Part shown: in pieces, positions 1-8,098 of the stretch
Layout: each line of letters opens with the position of its first letter
Position numbering within the stretch: position 1 is the stretch's first letter
DNA from: a bacterium
GTDB lineage: Bacteria > Elusimicrobiota > Elusimicrobia > Elusimicrobiales > UBA9959
Reading direction: 5' to 3'
DNA length: 64,000 nt
NCBI GenBank assembly: GCA_021812825.1
Contig: JAKAMO010000001.1
Span: 33,067 to 97,066, forward strand
The notes under the pieces: generated by a model
The model's database searches: none
What the model saw: the letters and a program-made list of their open reading frames with translations, nothing else
Told to the model about the DNA's origin: nothing
Position numbers and translations under genes: made by a program

Positions 1-1020
1 GATTCCAAACTGCTCGGCACCACCCCGGTGGCGATACTCCCCGAGGGCATGTCGAAGGAGCGCTTCGACTGGCTCAAGAAGATAGGCTCCGAGGTGATAG
101 CGACCCCCGGCACCGAGAGCAACGTGAAGGAGATCTACGACAAGTGCTGGGAGATCAAGAAGACACGCAAGGACTGCGTGATCTTCAACCAGTTCGAGGA
201 GATGGGCAACCCGACGTGGCACTACCACGTGACGGGCGCCGCGCTGGAAGAGGCCTTCAACGTCGTTAAGGGCCCGAAGAGCCGCATGGCCGGCTTCTGC
301 TCCGCCACAGGCTCCGCCGGCACGATAGGCGCGGGCGATTACCTGAAGAAGAAGTTCCCCGGCTCTTTCATCACCGCCAGCGAAGCTCTGCAGTGCCCGA
401 CCATACTGCAGAACGGCTTCGGCGAGCACCGCATAGAGGGCATAGGCGACAAGCATATACCGTGGGTGCACAACGTGCGCAACACCGACGTCGTGACCGC
501 GATAGACGACGAGGCCTGCGTGCGCATAGCCCGCCTGTTCAACGAGCCCGAGGGCAAGAAAGTCCTCGCCGAGTACGGAGTGAAGAAGGACGTCATCGAG
601 AAGCTCGGCCTGCTGGGCTTCTCCGGCATCTCCAACATGCTCAGCGCCATCAAGAGCGCCAGGTACTACGAGCTCACCGAGAACGACGTGGTCATGACCG
701 TGTTCACCGACAGCATGGAGCTCTACGGCTCGCGCATCAAGGAGATGGAGCGCGATATGGGCAAGTACACCCGCGAGAACGCGCTGGTGGACTTCGAGCG
801 CCGGCTGCTGGGCGAGAACATCAATCACCTGAAGGAGCTCACCTACGCCGACCGCAAGGCCGTGCATAACCTGAAGTATTTCACCTGGGTGGAACAGCAG
901 GGCCGCACCTCCGATGAACTGCGCAAGCTGTGGGACCCCGCCTACTGGGACGAGACCTTCGCCATGGCCGAGGAGTACGACCGCCTGATCGAGGCCTTCA
1001 ATAAGGAAGCCGGGGCATGA
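1..1020 (+). CDS. PLP-dependent cysteine-synthase-family protein, 5' truncated
   Basis: The reading frame is open from the first base, so the N-terminus lies outside the window; a GTG at position 28 is not a convincing start. The frame carries a glycine-rich stretch (SATGSAGTIGAGDYL) of the kind that holds the cofactor phosphate in fold-type II PLP enzymes such as cysteine synthase and threonine synthase. The catalytic lysine would lie in the missing part. The C-terminal 150 residues are rich in charged helices and end with an acidic tail. Fold type II is fairly sure; the substrate is not. It could be a cysteine/cystathionine synthase relative or an uncharacterised beta-subunit-like protein. 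Confidence 0.7.
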   Translation, partial: DSKLLGTTPVAILPEGMSKERFDWLKKIGSEVIATPGTESNVKEIYDKCWEIKKTRKDCVIFNQFEEMGNPTWHYHVTGAALEEAFNVVKGPKSRMAGFCSATGSAGTIGAGDYLKKKFPGSFITASEALQCPTILQNGFGEHRIEGIGDKHIPWVHNVRNTDVVTAIDDEACVRIARLFNEPEGKKVLAEYGVKKDVIEKLGLLGFSGISNMLSAIKSARYYELTENDVVMTVFTDSMELYGSRIKEMERDMGKYTRENALVDFERRLLGENINHLKELTYADRKAVHNLKYFTWVEQQGRTSDELRKLWDPAYWDETFAMAEEYDRLIEAFNKEAGA

Positions 1021-1056
1021 TGATGTCCTGCGGCTGCGCCGCCCCTCGCGGAGCTC

Positions 1057-1120
1057 GGGCGCGCTGCGCGCGGGATACGTCCGCGCCGCATCCGCGGCAT
1101 AGCCGCGGCACGGCGCGCCC
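1057..1120. repeat. GC-rich nested palindrome
   Basis: An 8-bp inverted repeat, GGGCGCGC (1057-1064) with GCGCGCCC (1113-1120), encloses a second perfect hairpin CCGCGGC-ATA-GCCGCGG near 1092-1108. It fills most of the 134-base gap between the PLP-enzyme gene and the CpXC gene. There is no U-tract, so it is not an obvious intrinsic terminator. Its layout resembles the palindromic elements elsewhere in the window, but the core sequence is not clearly related. Confidence 0.5.
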
Positions 1121-1154
1121 TGAGGGTAATTTCCCCCGGAGGAAAAATTAGACT

Positions 1155-1799
1155 ATGGCCACTAAGGGCATCTTCAGGGTGGAGTGCCCCCACTGCGGGG
1201 AGAGTTTCGACGCGGATTTCTGGACCGTTGTCCGCGGGGACCGCGACCTGGAAGTCAAGGAGCTCATCCTCAGCGGAGAGTTCGACATCCTGCTGTGCCC
1301 CAAGTGCGAGAATATGTTCCAGCACGAGGAACCGTTCCTGTACATGGACCCCTCGCGCGACCTGCTGGCCTTCGTCATGCCGGAATCCTACCTGGAGAAG
1401 AAGGAGGAGTGGCTGGCCCGCATGAAGGCGGATTACGAACCTCTGCGCGCCTCGCTCTCGGCCGGCCAGGGCCTCGGCGGCGCTCCTCTCTACTTCTTCG
1501 GCTTGGCCCCCCTTACCGCGCTGCTGGAGGACGACCGCGACCGTGAGGAGGAGACGGAGGTCATGGAGTTCATCGCCCGGGAGGCAGGCCTCAACCTGCT
1601 CCCCGTGAAACCGGCCGCCGCACGGGAGCTGGACATACCGTTCTCGATACCGATGCCGGCCGGCCTCGGCGGCCGGGCCGCCGCGCTCAATTCCGCTTCC
1701 TCGCTGCGGGAGAAGAACGACGCTCTTCCGCGCCTGAAGAAGCTGATAGACCACCTCTCCGCCCTGAAAGGGGAGGACCTTCCGTTCCTGAAGCGATGA
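1155..1799 (+). CDS. CpXC domain protein
   Basis: This 214-residue protein begins with a CpXC-type putative zinc-binding module: CPHCGES near residue 11 and CPKCENMF near residue 50, in an N-terminal half that also contains the family's typical PFLYMDP segment. The C-terminal half is acidic and helical with no recognised domain. The start has a good ribosome-binding site (GGAGG about 12 bases upstream). The stop overlaps the next start as ATGA, so it is translationally coupled to the nucleotidyltransferase-like gene. The CpXC family has no established function; a metal-binding or RNA-related role would be speculation. Confidence 0.75.
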   Translation: MATKGIFRVECPHCGESFDADFWTVVRGDRDLEVKELILSGEFDILLCPKCENMFQHEEPFLYMDPSRDLLAFVMPESYLEKKEEWLARMKADYEPLRASLSAGQGLGGAPLYFFGLAPLTALLEDDRDREEETEVMEFIAREAGLNLLPVKPAAARELDIPFSIPMPAGLGGRAAALNSASSLREKNDALPRLKKLIDHLSALKGEDLPFLKR

Positions 1800-2680
1800 A
1801 ACTGAAGCCTCTGAACGACCTGCCGCTGCTGGAGAAGGCGGCCGGCCTGGCGGCCGCGGCGGGGCTGGAGCTCTACGCCGTGGGCGGCTGCGCCCGCGAC
1901 TGGGCGCTGGGCAGGGCCAGCTCGGACATGGATTTCCTCGTCGGCGGCGAGCCCGGCCCGCTGGTCGAGGCGCTCGAACGTGAGCTCGGCGGCGGCCACC
2001 GGAAGTTCAAGCCCTTCCTGACGGTGCGTTTCTTTGACGCCGCCGGCCGCCGGCTGGATTTCGCGCGCTTCCGCAGGGAAACATATTCCAGGCCCGCAGC
2101 GCTGCCTACGGTAAGCGAGGCCTCATCCGCTGAGGAGGACCTGCGCCGCAGGGATTTCACCTGCAACGCCATGGCCGTGCGCCTCGGCGGCGCGGAGCCG
2201 TTCGCGCTGCTGGACCCTTACGGGGGAATGCTGGACCTGGGTTCCGGCCTGTTGCGCGTCCTTCACGCCAAGAGTTTCGAGGACGACCCGACCAGGATAT
2301 TCCGCGCCGCCCGCTTCGCCGGCCGCTTCGGCTGGCGGCTGGAGGAAGGCACGCTGACGCTGGCCCGCGCCGCGGTAGCCGGCGGGCTGCCCGGCCTGCT
2401 CTCGCGCGAGCGCCTGCGCAACGAGCTGGTGAAGATACTGGCCGAGCGGGACCCGCTGCCGGCGCTGGAACTGCTGAAGGGGCTCGGCGCTCTGGCCGTC
2501 ATACATCCTTCATTCGCTTTCGGCCCGCTGGTGGCCGCGCAGGACGGCGCGCCCGCCAGGCTGGCGGCTATAGCCGCGCTGATGGGCCCGGCCGGTGAGG
2601 AGTTCGCGGCCGGCCTCCGCCTGTCTAAAAAAGAGACCGCCGCGCTCCTGGAGAACGCGGCGGCCCTGCGGCGCAGGTAA
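1796..2680 (+). CDS. CCA-adding enzyme / poly(A) polymerase family protein, short
   Basis: The class II nucleotidyltransferase head is clear: VGGCARDW near residue 27, the catalytic pair SSDMDFLV near 42, RRRDFTCNAMA (family motif B) near 116, and DPTRIFRAARFAGRFGW (neck motif) near 162. These enzymes add CCA to tRNA 3' ends or tail RNA with adenines. At 294 residues it is shorter than usual (about 400 or more), with a reduced body/tail and no HD domain. It may therefore be one half of a split A-adding/CC-adding pair or a specialised tailing enzyme. It overlaps the upstream CpXC gene by four bases. Confidence 0.85.
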   Translation: MKLKPLNDLPLLEKAAGLAAAAGLELYAVGGCARDWALGRASSDMDFLVGGEPGPLVEALERELGGGHRKFKPFLTVRFFDAAGRRLDFARFRRETYSRPAALPTVSEASSAEEDLRRRDFTCNAMAVRLGGAEPFALLDPYGGMLDLGSGLLRVLHAKSFEDDPTRIFRAARFAGRFGWRLEEGTLTLARAAVAGGLPGLLSRERLRNELVKILAERDPLPALELLKGLGALAVIHPSFAFGPLVAAQDGAPARLAAIAALMGPAGEEFAAGLRLSKKETAALLENAAALRRR

Positions 2681-2683
2681 ACC

Positions 2684-4630
2684 CTACTTCTTCTCTTCCT
2701 TCTTTTCCCCGGACTCCCCGTGGCCGTCTATCTTCGGGTTCCTGGCGAAGTCCTGGAACCTGGAGGTCAGCTCGGCCGCGCGCCCCACGGCCTCTATGAT
2801 GCGGGAGATCTCCTTCTTGAGCGGGCTGCTCTCCGGCAGGTCCTCGTCTATAAGCGTGGCGTAGCCGTTGATGGCCGCCAGCGCGTTGTTGAAGTCGTGC
2901 GCCATCGGCCTGGCCACGCTGCTGACGGCCTCGGCCGCGCGGGCCAGCGCCAGCTCGCTCTCCATCTTCTTGAGCTCGGTGATGTCCCTGGCCACGCCCA
3001 GCAGGCCCACTGTCTCGCCGGCCGCGTTCCTCAGCGGCGTCTTGATGATGTTGACGTAGCGGCTGCCGGCCGGGAACGGGTGGAGGTTGTTGAGCGACAG
3101 CGTCCTGCCGGTGCGCACCACCTCGCTGTCCGTCTGGAAGATCGCGGCCGCCGTCTTCGCCTGGAAGTAGTCCGAGTCCGAGCGGCCTATCATCTCCTCG
3201 GGGGTGGTCTTCATCAGCTCCGCGCAGGCCTTGTTGGCCTTCATGTACATGCCGTTCATGTCCTTGACGAAGATGGCGTCCTTCGCGGTGTCGAAGACCA
3301 TGCGCATCAGGGCCTCGCTCTCCTTGAGCAGTATCTCCGTCTTGCGCTGCTCGGTGACGTCGCGGACCACGCCGGTGAAATACGCGATACTGCCGTCCTT
3401 CATCACTATGCCGCTCTTCTGAGCCACGTAGGCGTAGGAGCCGTCCTTCTTGCGCACGCGGTAGGGGATTATAGGCAGGGTGTGGCCGGTCTTCACAGCG
3501 TTGGCCAGGGCCTTGGTGATGAAGTCCCTGTCCTCGGGGTGCGCCAGGTCGGTGACGCAGCGGCCGACGAGCTCCTCGGGCCTGTACCCGTAGTCTTCCG
3601 TGGTCGGGCTTATGTAGGTGATGCGGCCGGCCAGGTTCACCGTGTAGATGACGTCCCTGGTGGAGGAGACTATGGCCTTGAAGCGGCTGTCCTCTTCCTT
3701 CTGTCTTTCCTCTGAGTCCTTGCGCTCGAGGATCATCGCGTAGACGCGGGCCAGCTTCCTGGCTATGTTCAGGTCCGCCGCGGAATAGTCCTCCGGCGGG
3801 TTGGCCAGCGCCAGGAGCCCCAGTAGCTTGCGGCCGGACATGGCCGGCACGCCGAGGAACCGCTCTATCCCGGGGTGTCCGGCCGGCAGTCCTGAACCGC
3901 CGGCCTGGCCGCCGGCGGAATTGGTCATCAGCGGCTTCCTGTTCTTTATCACGCGGCCCCAGAGGCCGGACGGCTGGCCGAAAGTGAGCGGCCGAGGGGG
4001 GGGCTTGCCCTCCCAGGACTCCAGCGTGATGGAGTCCACGTCCAGGCGCCGGCCGGAGGCGTCTATCCGGCCCGTGAAGCCCAGCCTGCTGCCGGTCAGG
4101 CGCCTGGCCTCGTCCAGCACCGCGCGCGAGATCTCCTGTATGGAGATGGACGGGAAAGCGAGATACAGCTCCTCCACGTGCTTGACGGAGTCGGAGAGGT
4201 CACGCTCCATGTAGAGCTCGCGGTCGCGTCTTTCGTTCGCGATGCGCGCGGAGATTATCCGGGCGGCGGTCTCGAGGATGTTCTTCGCGGCGGCGCGGTC
4301 CCCCGGCCGGCAGGGCAGGCTGACCCCTATCCTGCCGGCGGTCTTGCCGGCCAGCGTTATGGGGGCGGCCAGTGCGCAGGTATTCCCGCCGCTGAAGGGG
4401 AGCCGTTTCCCGGAGCTCCTTGCTACGGCGGTGGAGAGCTGGGAGCCTGTTCCCCTGACCGCTATGGTCACTTCCGCCCCCGCGCCTATGGCGCCGGGCG
4501 CCGCCAGTATCGCGGCTATTTTTTTGAGGAAAGGGTCGAAGTTGTCCTGCGAGAACGCGGCCATCAGCAGGGTCTGGATGATCCTGCCGGGTATAGGTAT
4601 ATCCTGCGCTTCGGGTCGGGCTTTTCCCAT
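2684..4630 (-). CDS. GAF/PAS sensor protein with histidine-kinase H-box but no ATPase domain
   Basis: About 648 residues from the ATG at 4630, which overlaps the response-regulator stop by one base (TAATG), so the two are coupled. Order: an N-terminal region of about 150 residues, a GAF-like domain (roughly 160-310), a PAS domain with PAC segment (about 325-440), a second PAS (about 450-570), then an H-box-like helix HDFNNALAAINGYA as in hybrid-type kinases. The protein ends about 60 residues later in a Lys/Glu-rich tail. No N, G1 or G2 boxes of a HATPase_c domain are present. It is probably a phosphoacceptor or sensor module that needs an ATPase partner, or a kinase that has lost its catalytic domain. 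The longer frame starting at 4762 is antisense-like and not supported. Confidence 0.8.
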   Translation of the reverse strand: MGKARPEAQDIPIPGRIIQTLLMAAFSQDNFDPFLKKIAAILAAPGAIGAGAEVTIAVRGTGSQLSTAVARSSGKRLPFSGGNTCALAAPITLAGKTAGRIGVSLPCRPGDRAAAKNILETAARIISARIANERRDRELYMERDLSDSVKHVEELYLAFPSISIQEISRAVLDEARRLTGSRLGFTGRIDASGRRLDVDSITLESWEGKPPPRPLTFGQPSGLWGRVIKNRKPLMTNSAGGQAGGSGLPAGHPGIERFLGVPAMSGRKLLGLLALANPPEDYSAADLNIARKLARVYAMILERKDSEERQKEEDSRFKAIVSSTRDVIYTVNLAGRITYISPTTEDYGYRPEELVGRCVTDLAHPEDRDFITKALANAVKTGHTLPIIPYRVRKKDGSYAYVAQKSGIVMKDGSIAYFTGVVRDVTEQRKTEILLKESEALMRMVFDTAKDAIFVKDMNGMYMKANKACAELMKTTPEEMIGRSDSDYFQAKTAAAIFQTDSEVVRTGRTLSLNNLHPFPAGSRYVNIIKTPLRNAAGETVGLLGVARDITELKKMESELALARAAEAVSSVARPMAHDFNNALAAINGYATLIDEDLPESSPLKKEISRIIEAVGRAAELTSRFQDFARNPKIDGHGESGEKKEEKK

Positions 4631-5316
4631 TATTCGAACTTGTAGCCGTGGCCCGGAACGGCTTTTATGCGCTTGCCGGCGGGCCCTACCTTGCGCCGCA
4701 GGTTGGAGATATGCACCTCCACCGTGTGGGGATCGTTGTAGTCGGCCGTGTTGTAGCCCCACACCGCCTCCAGCAGGCTGTTAAGGCTCAGCACCTTGCC
4801 CGGCCTGGAGACCAGCGTGTGGAAGAGGTCGAATTCCTTGGAGGTCAGCTTGACCGTCCTGCCCTTGATCCTGAGGGTCCTTCCCTCCAGGTCGAACTCC
4901 AGGTCGCCGGATTTGACGATGCCGGATTTCTTCCTGCCCTTGGCGGCCCTGCGCAACATGGCCCGGACTTTCGCCAGCAGTACCGGATAGGAGAAAGGCT
5001 TCACGACATAGTCGTCCGCGCCGTAGCCGTAGCCGGCGACATGGTCGGCTTCCGACACCTTCTTGCCCGTCATTATTATGACCGGGATGTCGGACAGCAC
5101 CTTGTTCTCCTTGACGCGCCTGCAGAGCGTGAAGCCGTCCATGCGCGGCATTTCTATGTCCGTGATGATGATATCCGGCTTGCCGGAAGGGGCCGCCGCC
5201 AGGGCCTCCGCGCCGTTGGCGGCGGTTATGGTCTCAAGGCCGTGGTTCTCCAGGTATTTGCGCAGTATGCCCAGCAGCTCCGCGTCATCGTCCACTATCA
5301 GGGCGCGCTCTTTCAT
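4630..5316 (-). CDS. OmpR/PhoB-family response regulator
   Basis: This 228-residue DNA-binding response regulator has a receiver domain (residues 1-120) with the acidic pocket IVDDD, the phospho-acceptor Asp in IITDIEMPRMDG, and the Lys in YVVKPFSY. A winged-helix effector domain follows (about 130-228) with LTSKEFDLFHTL and VHISNLRRKVG typical of OmpR/PhoB proteins. It is the first gene of a two-gene operon with the ATPase-less sensor protein, so it is the presumed output of that sensor. Its start lies close to an AT-rich patch (5321-5340) that could hold the promoter. Confidence 0.93.
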   Translation of the reverse strand: MKERALIVDDDAELLGILRKYLENHGLETITAANGAEALAAAPSGKPDIIITDIEMPRMDGFTLCRRVKENKVLSDIPVIIMTGKKVSEADHVAGYGYGADDYVVKPFSYPVLLAKVRAMLRRAAKGRKKSGIVKSGDLEFDLEGRTLRIKGRTVKLTSKEFDLFHTLVSRPGKVLSLNSLLEAVWGYNTADYNDPHTVEVHISNLRRKVGPAGKRIKAVPGHGYKFE

Positions 5317-5387
5317 AAGGATGATTATAATACTTTATATTGAGGATTACACCGGCCGGGGTCTCTCCCGGCCGGCCGGAAAAAAGC

Positions 5388-5672
5388 GCCCCGCCGGGAG
5401 TTTCATGGTGAGAGTCGGTTGCCTTACAAGGAGTCTTACCTGGTGAGCCCGGCGGGGCTTGATTTTGACCGGCGCTGCAGACACTAGAGCACGGGGCCGA
5501 AGCCCCGAGTCTTGGGGGTTTGGGTTAGGGGGGCGTGCCGTACAGCGCCGGAGATCTTTTGTGCCGCTTAGGGAGCTTCGCTCCGCCGCGGTCTTTATAG
5601 AGAGCCTGACTACGCTTATAGTTTACGAAAAGCGGTTCAAGAAGCAATCAAATGGGGCTCAAGAGCCGCTCA
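5388..5672 (+). ncRNA. candidate structured RNA, unit 1 of a tandem pair
   Basis: Seen: a perfect 11-bp stem GCCCCGCCGGG/CCCGGCGGGGC (5388-5398 with 5448-5458); a core closed by CCGGCGCTG (5469-5477) with CAGCGCCGG (5543-5551); inside it a CGGGGC-CGAA-GCCCCG hairpin and a G-run block (GGGGG, GGG, GGGGGG); then a tail with AGCGG (5631-5635) pairing CCGCT (5666-5670). The same arrangement recurs about 290 bases downstream with paired substitutions that keep the stems, which points to selection on RNA structure. No protein-coding signal fits: frames here are not shared between the two copies. I do not recognise the RNA class. Confidence 0.7.
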
Positions 5673-5679
5673 AAAATTC

Positions 5680-5944
5680 GCCCCGCCGGTCTCTGGTCGC
5701 CTGACTTAGGTCTGAAAGGGGGACTGAAGGAGATGCCCGGCGGGGCTTCAAAAATTGACCAGCGCTGCAGGTACTAGAGCACGGGGCCGAAGCCCCGAGT
5801 CTTGGGGGTTTGGGTTAGGGGGGCGCACCGTACAGCGCTGGAGATCTTAAAGAGCTTGGCTACAGATAAAGTATAGGAAAAGGCGTTCAAGAAGCGCTCA
5901 AATGAGGTTCAAAAGACGCTCAATCTTCAGGGAACGCCGTTTTT
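5680..5944 (+). ncRNA. candidate structured RNA, unit 2, ending in a terminator
   Basis: The second copy of the element, with stem GCCCCGCCGG (5680-5689) pairing 5737-5746, and a core stem CCAGCGCTG (5759-5767) with CAGCGCTGG (5833-5841). The core differs from unit 1 at only six of about 92 positions. Two of those differences form a compensating G-C to A-U change (5471/5549 versus 5761/5839). The tail stem also covaries (G5635-C5666 becomes U5886-A5916). It ends in a terminator hairpin, GGCGTTC (5882-5888) with GAACGCC (5932-5938) followed by five U, which fixes transcription to the plus strand. Seventy-five bases later recG starts. Confidence 0.7.
5882..5944 (+). terminator. intrinsic terminator of the tandem RNA locus
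   Basis: A 7-bp stem GGCGTTC/GAACGCC with a large loop is followed by G and TTTTT (5940-5944). Its 5' arm overlaps the GCGT arm of the covarying tail stem (5883-5886 with 5916-5919), so terminator and tail stem cannot form together. That is an attenuator-like arrangement. Confidence 0.6.
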
Positions 5945-6019
5945 CCGTCGGGTGACGCTCGGCCTGCGGCGCATAATTTCCTAGAATATCCACCGGCGGC
6001 CAGGGCGGCCGCCGCGGAT

Positions 6020-8095
6020 ATGTCATCCATACAGTTCTTGAAAGGCGTGGGCCCCAAGAAAGCCGAGCTGTTCGGCCGGCTTGGCGTGGAGACGCTCGAC
6101 GACCTGCTGTTCTATTTCCCGCGCGGCTGGGAGGACCGCCGCCTGCCCGGGCGGAAGGAGCCGCTTCCTTTCCTGCAGGACGCGCCTGTGATAAAAGGAC
6201 GCATAAAGCGCGTCCGCGACATGTATACGGCCGGCCGCCTGCGCATCTTCAAGGTCTTCCTCGATACCCCGTCCGGGGAGGCGGAGGCCAGCTTCTTCAA
6301 GAGGCACAGCCCGCGCTTCGACGTCTTCGCCCCGCTGCGCAAGGACCTGAAGGAGGGGCGCGAGGTATGGATCACCGGCAGGCCGGAAGACCCTCTCTTC
6401 CTGAGCCGCATAAGCGCGGAGGAGTACTACCTGGACGACGACCCGCGCGCCCTGAAGATGCATATAGGACGTATAGTGCCGGTCTACCCGCTCACAGATG
6501 GCCTGACGGCTAAGTTCATGCGTGAGGCCGTCTACGAGGCGGTGCAGGCCGGGCACGAGGCGGTGGCCGATTTCCTGCCCGCGGAACTTGCCGCCGGCCG
6601 GGGCCTGCTGGCGCGGGACGCGGCCGCGAAGGCCATCCATTTCCCGGAGAACAATTTCGAACTGTCACAGGCCAGGCGCCGGTTCATCTACGAGGAGCTG
6701 CTGCTGCTGTCGCTGGCCTGGGCCATAAAGAAACGCCAGACGCGCGGTGTGGAGAAAGGGTTCTCCTATGACGTGAAGAAGACGCTGCTTTCTCCGTTCA
6801 GGGAGAACCTGGGCTTCCAGTTCACCGCCGCTCAGGCGCACGCGATAAACGAGATCTTCACCGACATGCGGGCCCCGACCCCGATGGCCAGGCTGCTCGA
6901 GGGGGACGTCGGTTCGGGCAAGACGGTGGTGGCTCTTTCCGCCATGCTGCTGGCGGCCGAGAACGGCGGGCAGAGCGTCTTTGCGGCCCCCACGGAGATC
7001 CTGGCCGAACAGCATTACCTGACCTTCGAGAGGTTTCTTAAGGGGCTCGGCGTTCGTTTCGCCCTGCTGAAAGGCAGAATGAAGGCCTCCGAGAAGAAGA
7101 GCATACTGGCCGACCTGGCGGAAGGGAAGATAGACATACTGCTGGGTACGCACGCCGTCATCGGGGAAGGTGTGCATTTCAAGAACCTGCGGCTGGTGGT
7201 CATAGACGAGCAGCACCGCTTCGGCGTGCGTCAGCGCGCGGCCCTGCGCGCCAAGGGCGATCGCGCCGACATGCTGATCATGACCGCCACGCCCATCCCG
7301 CGCACCCTGTTCCTGGCCCTTTACGGCGACCTGGACCTTTCCGTCATAAAGGAGATGCCGCCCGGCAGGAAGCCTGTAAAGACCGCGGAAGCCACGGAGG
7401 ACGTGGCCTTCATGGCCGCCAAGGACGAGGTCGCTAAGGGCAGGCAGGTATACATAGTCTACCCGGTCATAGAGGAGACGGTCGAGGCCGATATGAAGTC
7501 GGTAAAGGCCGAGTTCGAACGGCTGAAGACGCTGTTCAGGGGACGGCGGGTGGACATGCTGCACGGCCGCATGCCGGGCGAGCTGAAAAAACAGGTGATG
7601 GATGATTTCGCGGCCGGCCGCACCGACGTACTAGTGGCCACGCAGGTCATAGAGGTGGGCATAGACGTGCCGAACGCCACTCTTATGGTGATAAACAACG
7701 CCGAGCGCTACGGGCTCGCCAGCCTGCACCAGCTGCGCGGCCGCGTAGGCCGCGGCCGGCACGATTCCCGCTGCCTGCTGGTGGCCCACGGGCGCAGCGG
7801 GGATTCTGCGGAGCGCCTGCGGGCCATGGTACAGAGTTCCAACGGCTTCGAGCTGAGCGAGAAGGATATCTATATCCGGGGCGCCGGCGAGATACTTGGC
7901 GTGCGACAGCACGGTGACATGGACCTGAAGCTGGCGGACATGGGCCGGGATAAGGAAGTGCTGGAGCAGGCGCTGGCCGACCGCGACGCGATACTCGCCG
8001 CCGACCCCGACCTGCAGACGCCGGAGAATACCCGCCTGCACCGGAAGCTGCGGGACCTCTACGCCTCCCGCTGGAACCTGATAGACCTGGCCTGA
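6020..8095 (+). CDS. recG: ATP-dependent DNA helicase RecG
   Basis: This 691-residue superfamily 2 helicase remodels stalled replication forks and Holliday junctions. An N-terminal wedge/OB region with helix-hairpin (FLKGVGPKKAELF) precedes the motor. Walker A is GDVGSGKT at residues 295-302, motif II is DEQHRFG, motif III is TATPIPRT, and motif VI lies in QLRGRVGRG. A RecG-type C-terminal helical domain completes it, and length matches the family. The ATG follows a GGAT sequence. It is the first protein gene after the tandem RNA locus, separated by that locus's terminator, and is followed by a palindromic repeat element. Confidence 0.97.
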   Translation: MSSIQFLKGVGPKKAELFGRLGVETLDDLLFYFPRGWEDRRLPGRKEPLPFLQDAPVIKGRIKRVRDMYTAGRLRIFKVFLDTPSGEAEASFFKRHSPRFDVFAPLRKDLKEGREVWITGRPEDPLFLSRISAEEYYLDDDPRALKMHIGRIVPVYPLTDGLTAKFMREAVYEAVQAGHEAVADFLPAELAAGRGLLARDAAAKAIHFPENNFELSQARRRFIYEELLLLSLAWAIKKRQTRGVEKGFSYDVKKTLLSPFRENLGFQFTAAQAHAINEIFTDMRAPTPMARLLEGDVGSGKTVVALSAMLLAAENGGQSVFAAPTEILAEQHYLTFERFLKGLGVRFALLKGRMKASEKKSILADLAEGKIDILLGTHAVIGEGVHFKNLRLVVIDEQHRFGVRQRAALRAKGDRADMLIMTATPIPRTLFLALYGDLDLSVIKEMPPGRKPVKTAEATEDVAFMAAKDEVAKGRQVYIVYPVIEETVEADMKSVKAEFERLKTLFRGRRVDMLHGRMPGELKKQVMDDFAAGRTDVLVATQVIEVGIDVPNATLMVINNAERYGLASLHQLRGRVGRGRHDSRCLLVAHGRSGDSAERLRAMVQSSNGFELSEKDIYIRGAGEILGVRQHGDMDLKLADMGRDKEVLEQALADRDAILAADPDLQTPENTRLHRKLRDLYASRWNLIDLA

Positions 8096-8098
8096 ACG

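Noticed and set aside
28..30. GTG at position 28 as the start of the first gene
   Set aside because: The frame is open to the window edge and the family requires about 100 more N-terminal residues, including the PLP lysine.
5352..5379. Hairpin CCGGCCGGG/CCCGGCCGG as a terminator
   Set aside because: On the plus strand it is followed by A rather than U, and on the minus strand the T-run precedes it, so neither direction gives an intrinsic terminator.
5459..5704. An 81-codon frame across RNA unit 1
   Set aside because: It is not conserved in unit 2, and substitutions preserve base pairing instead of codons.
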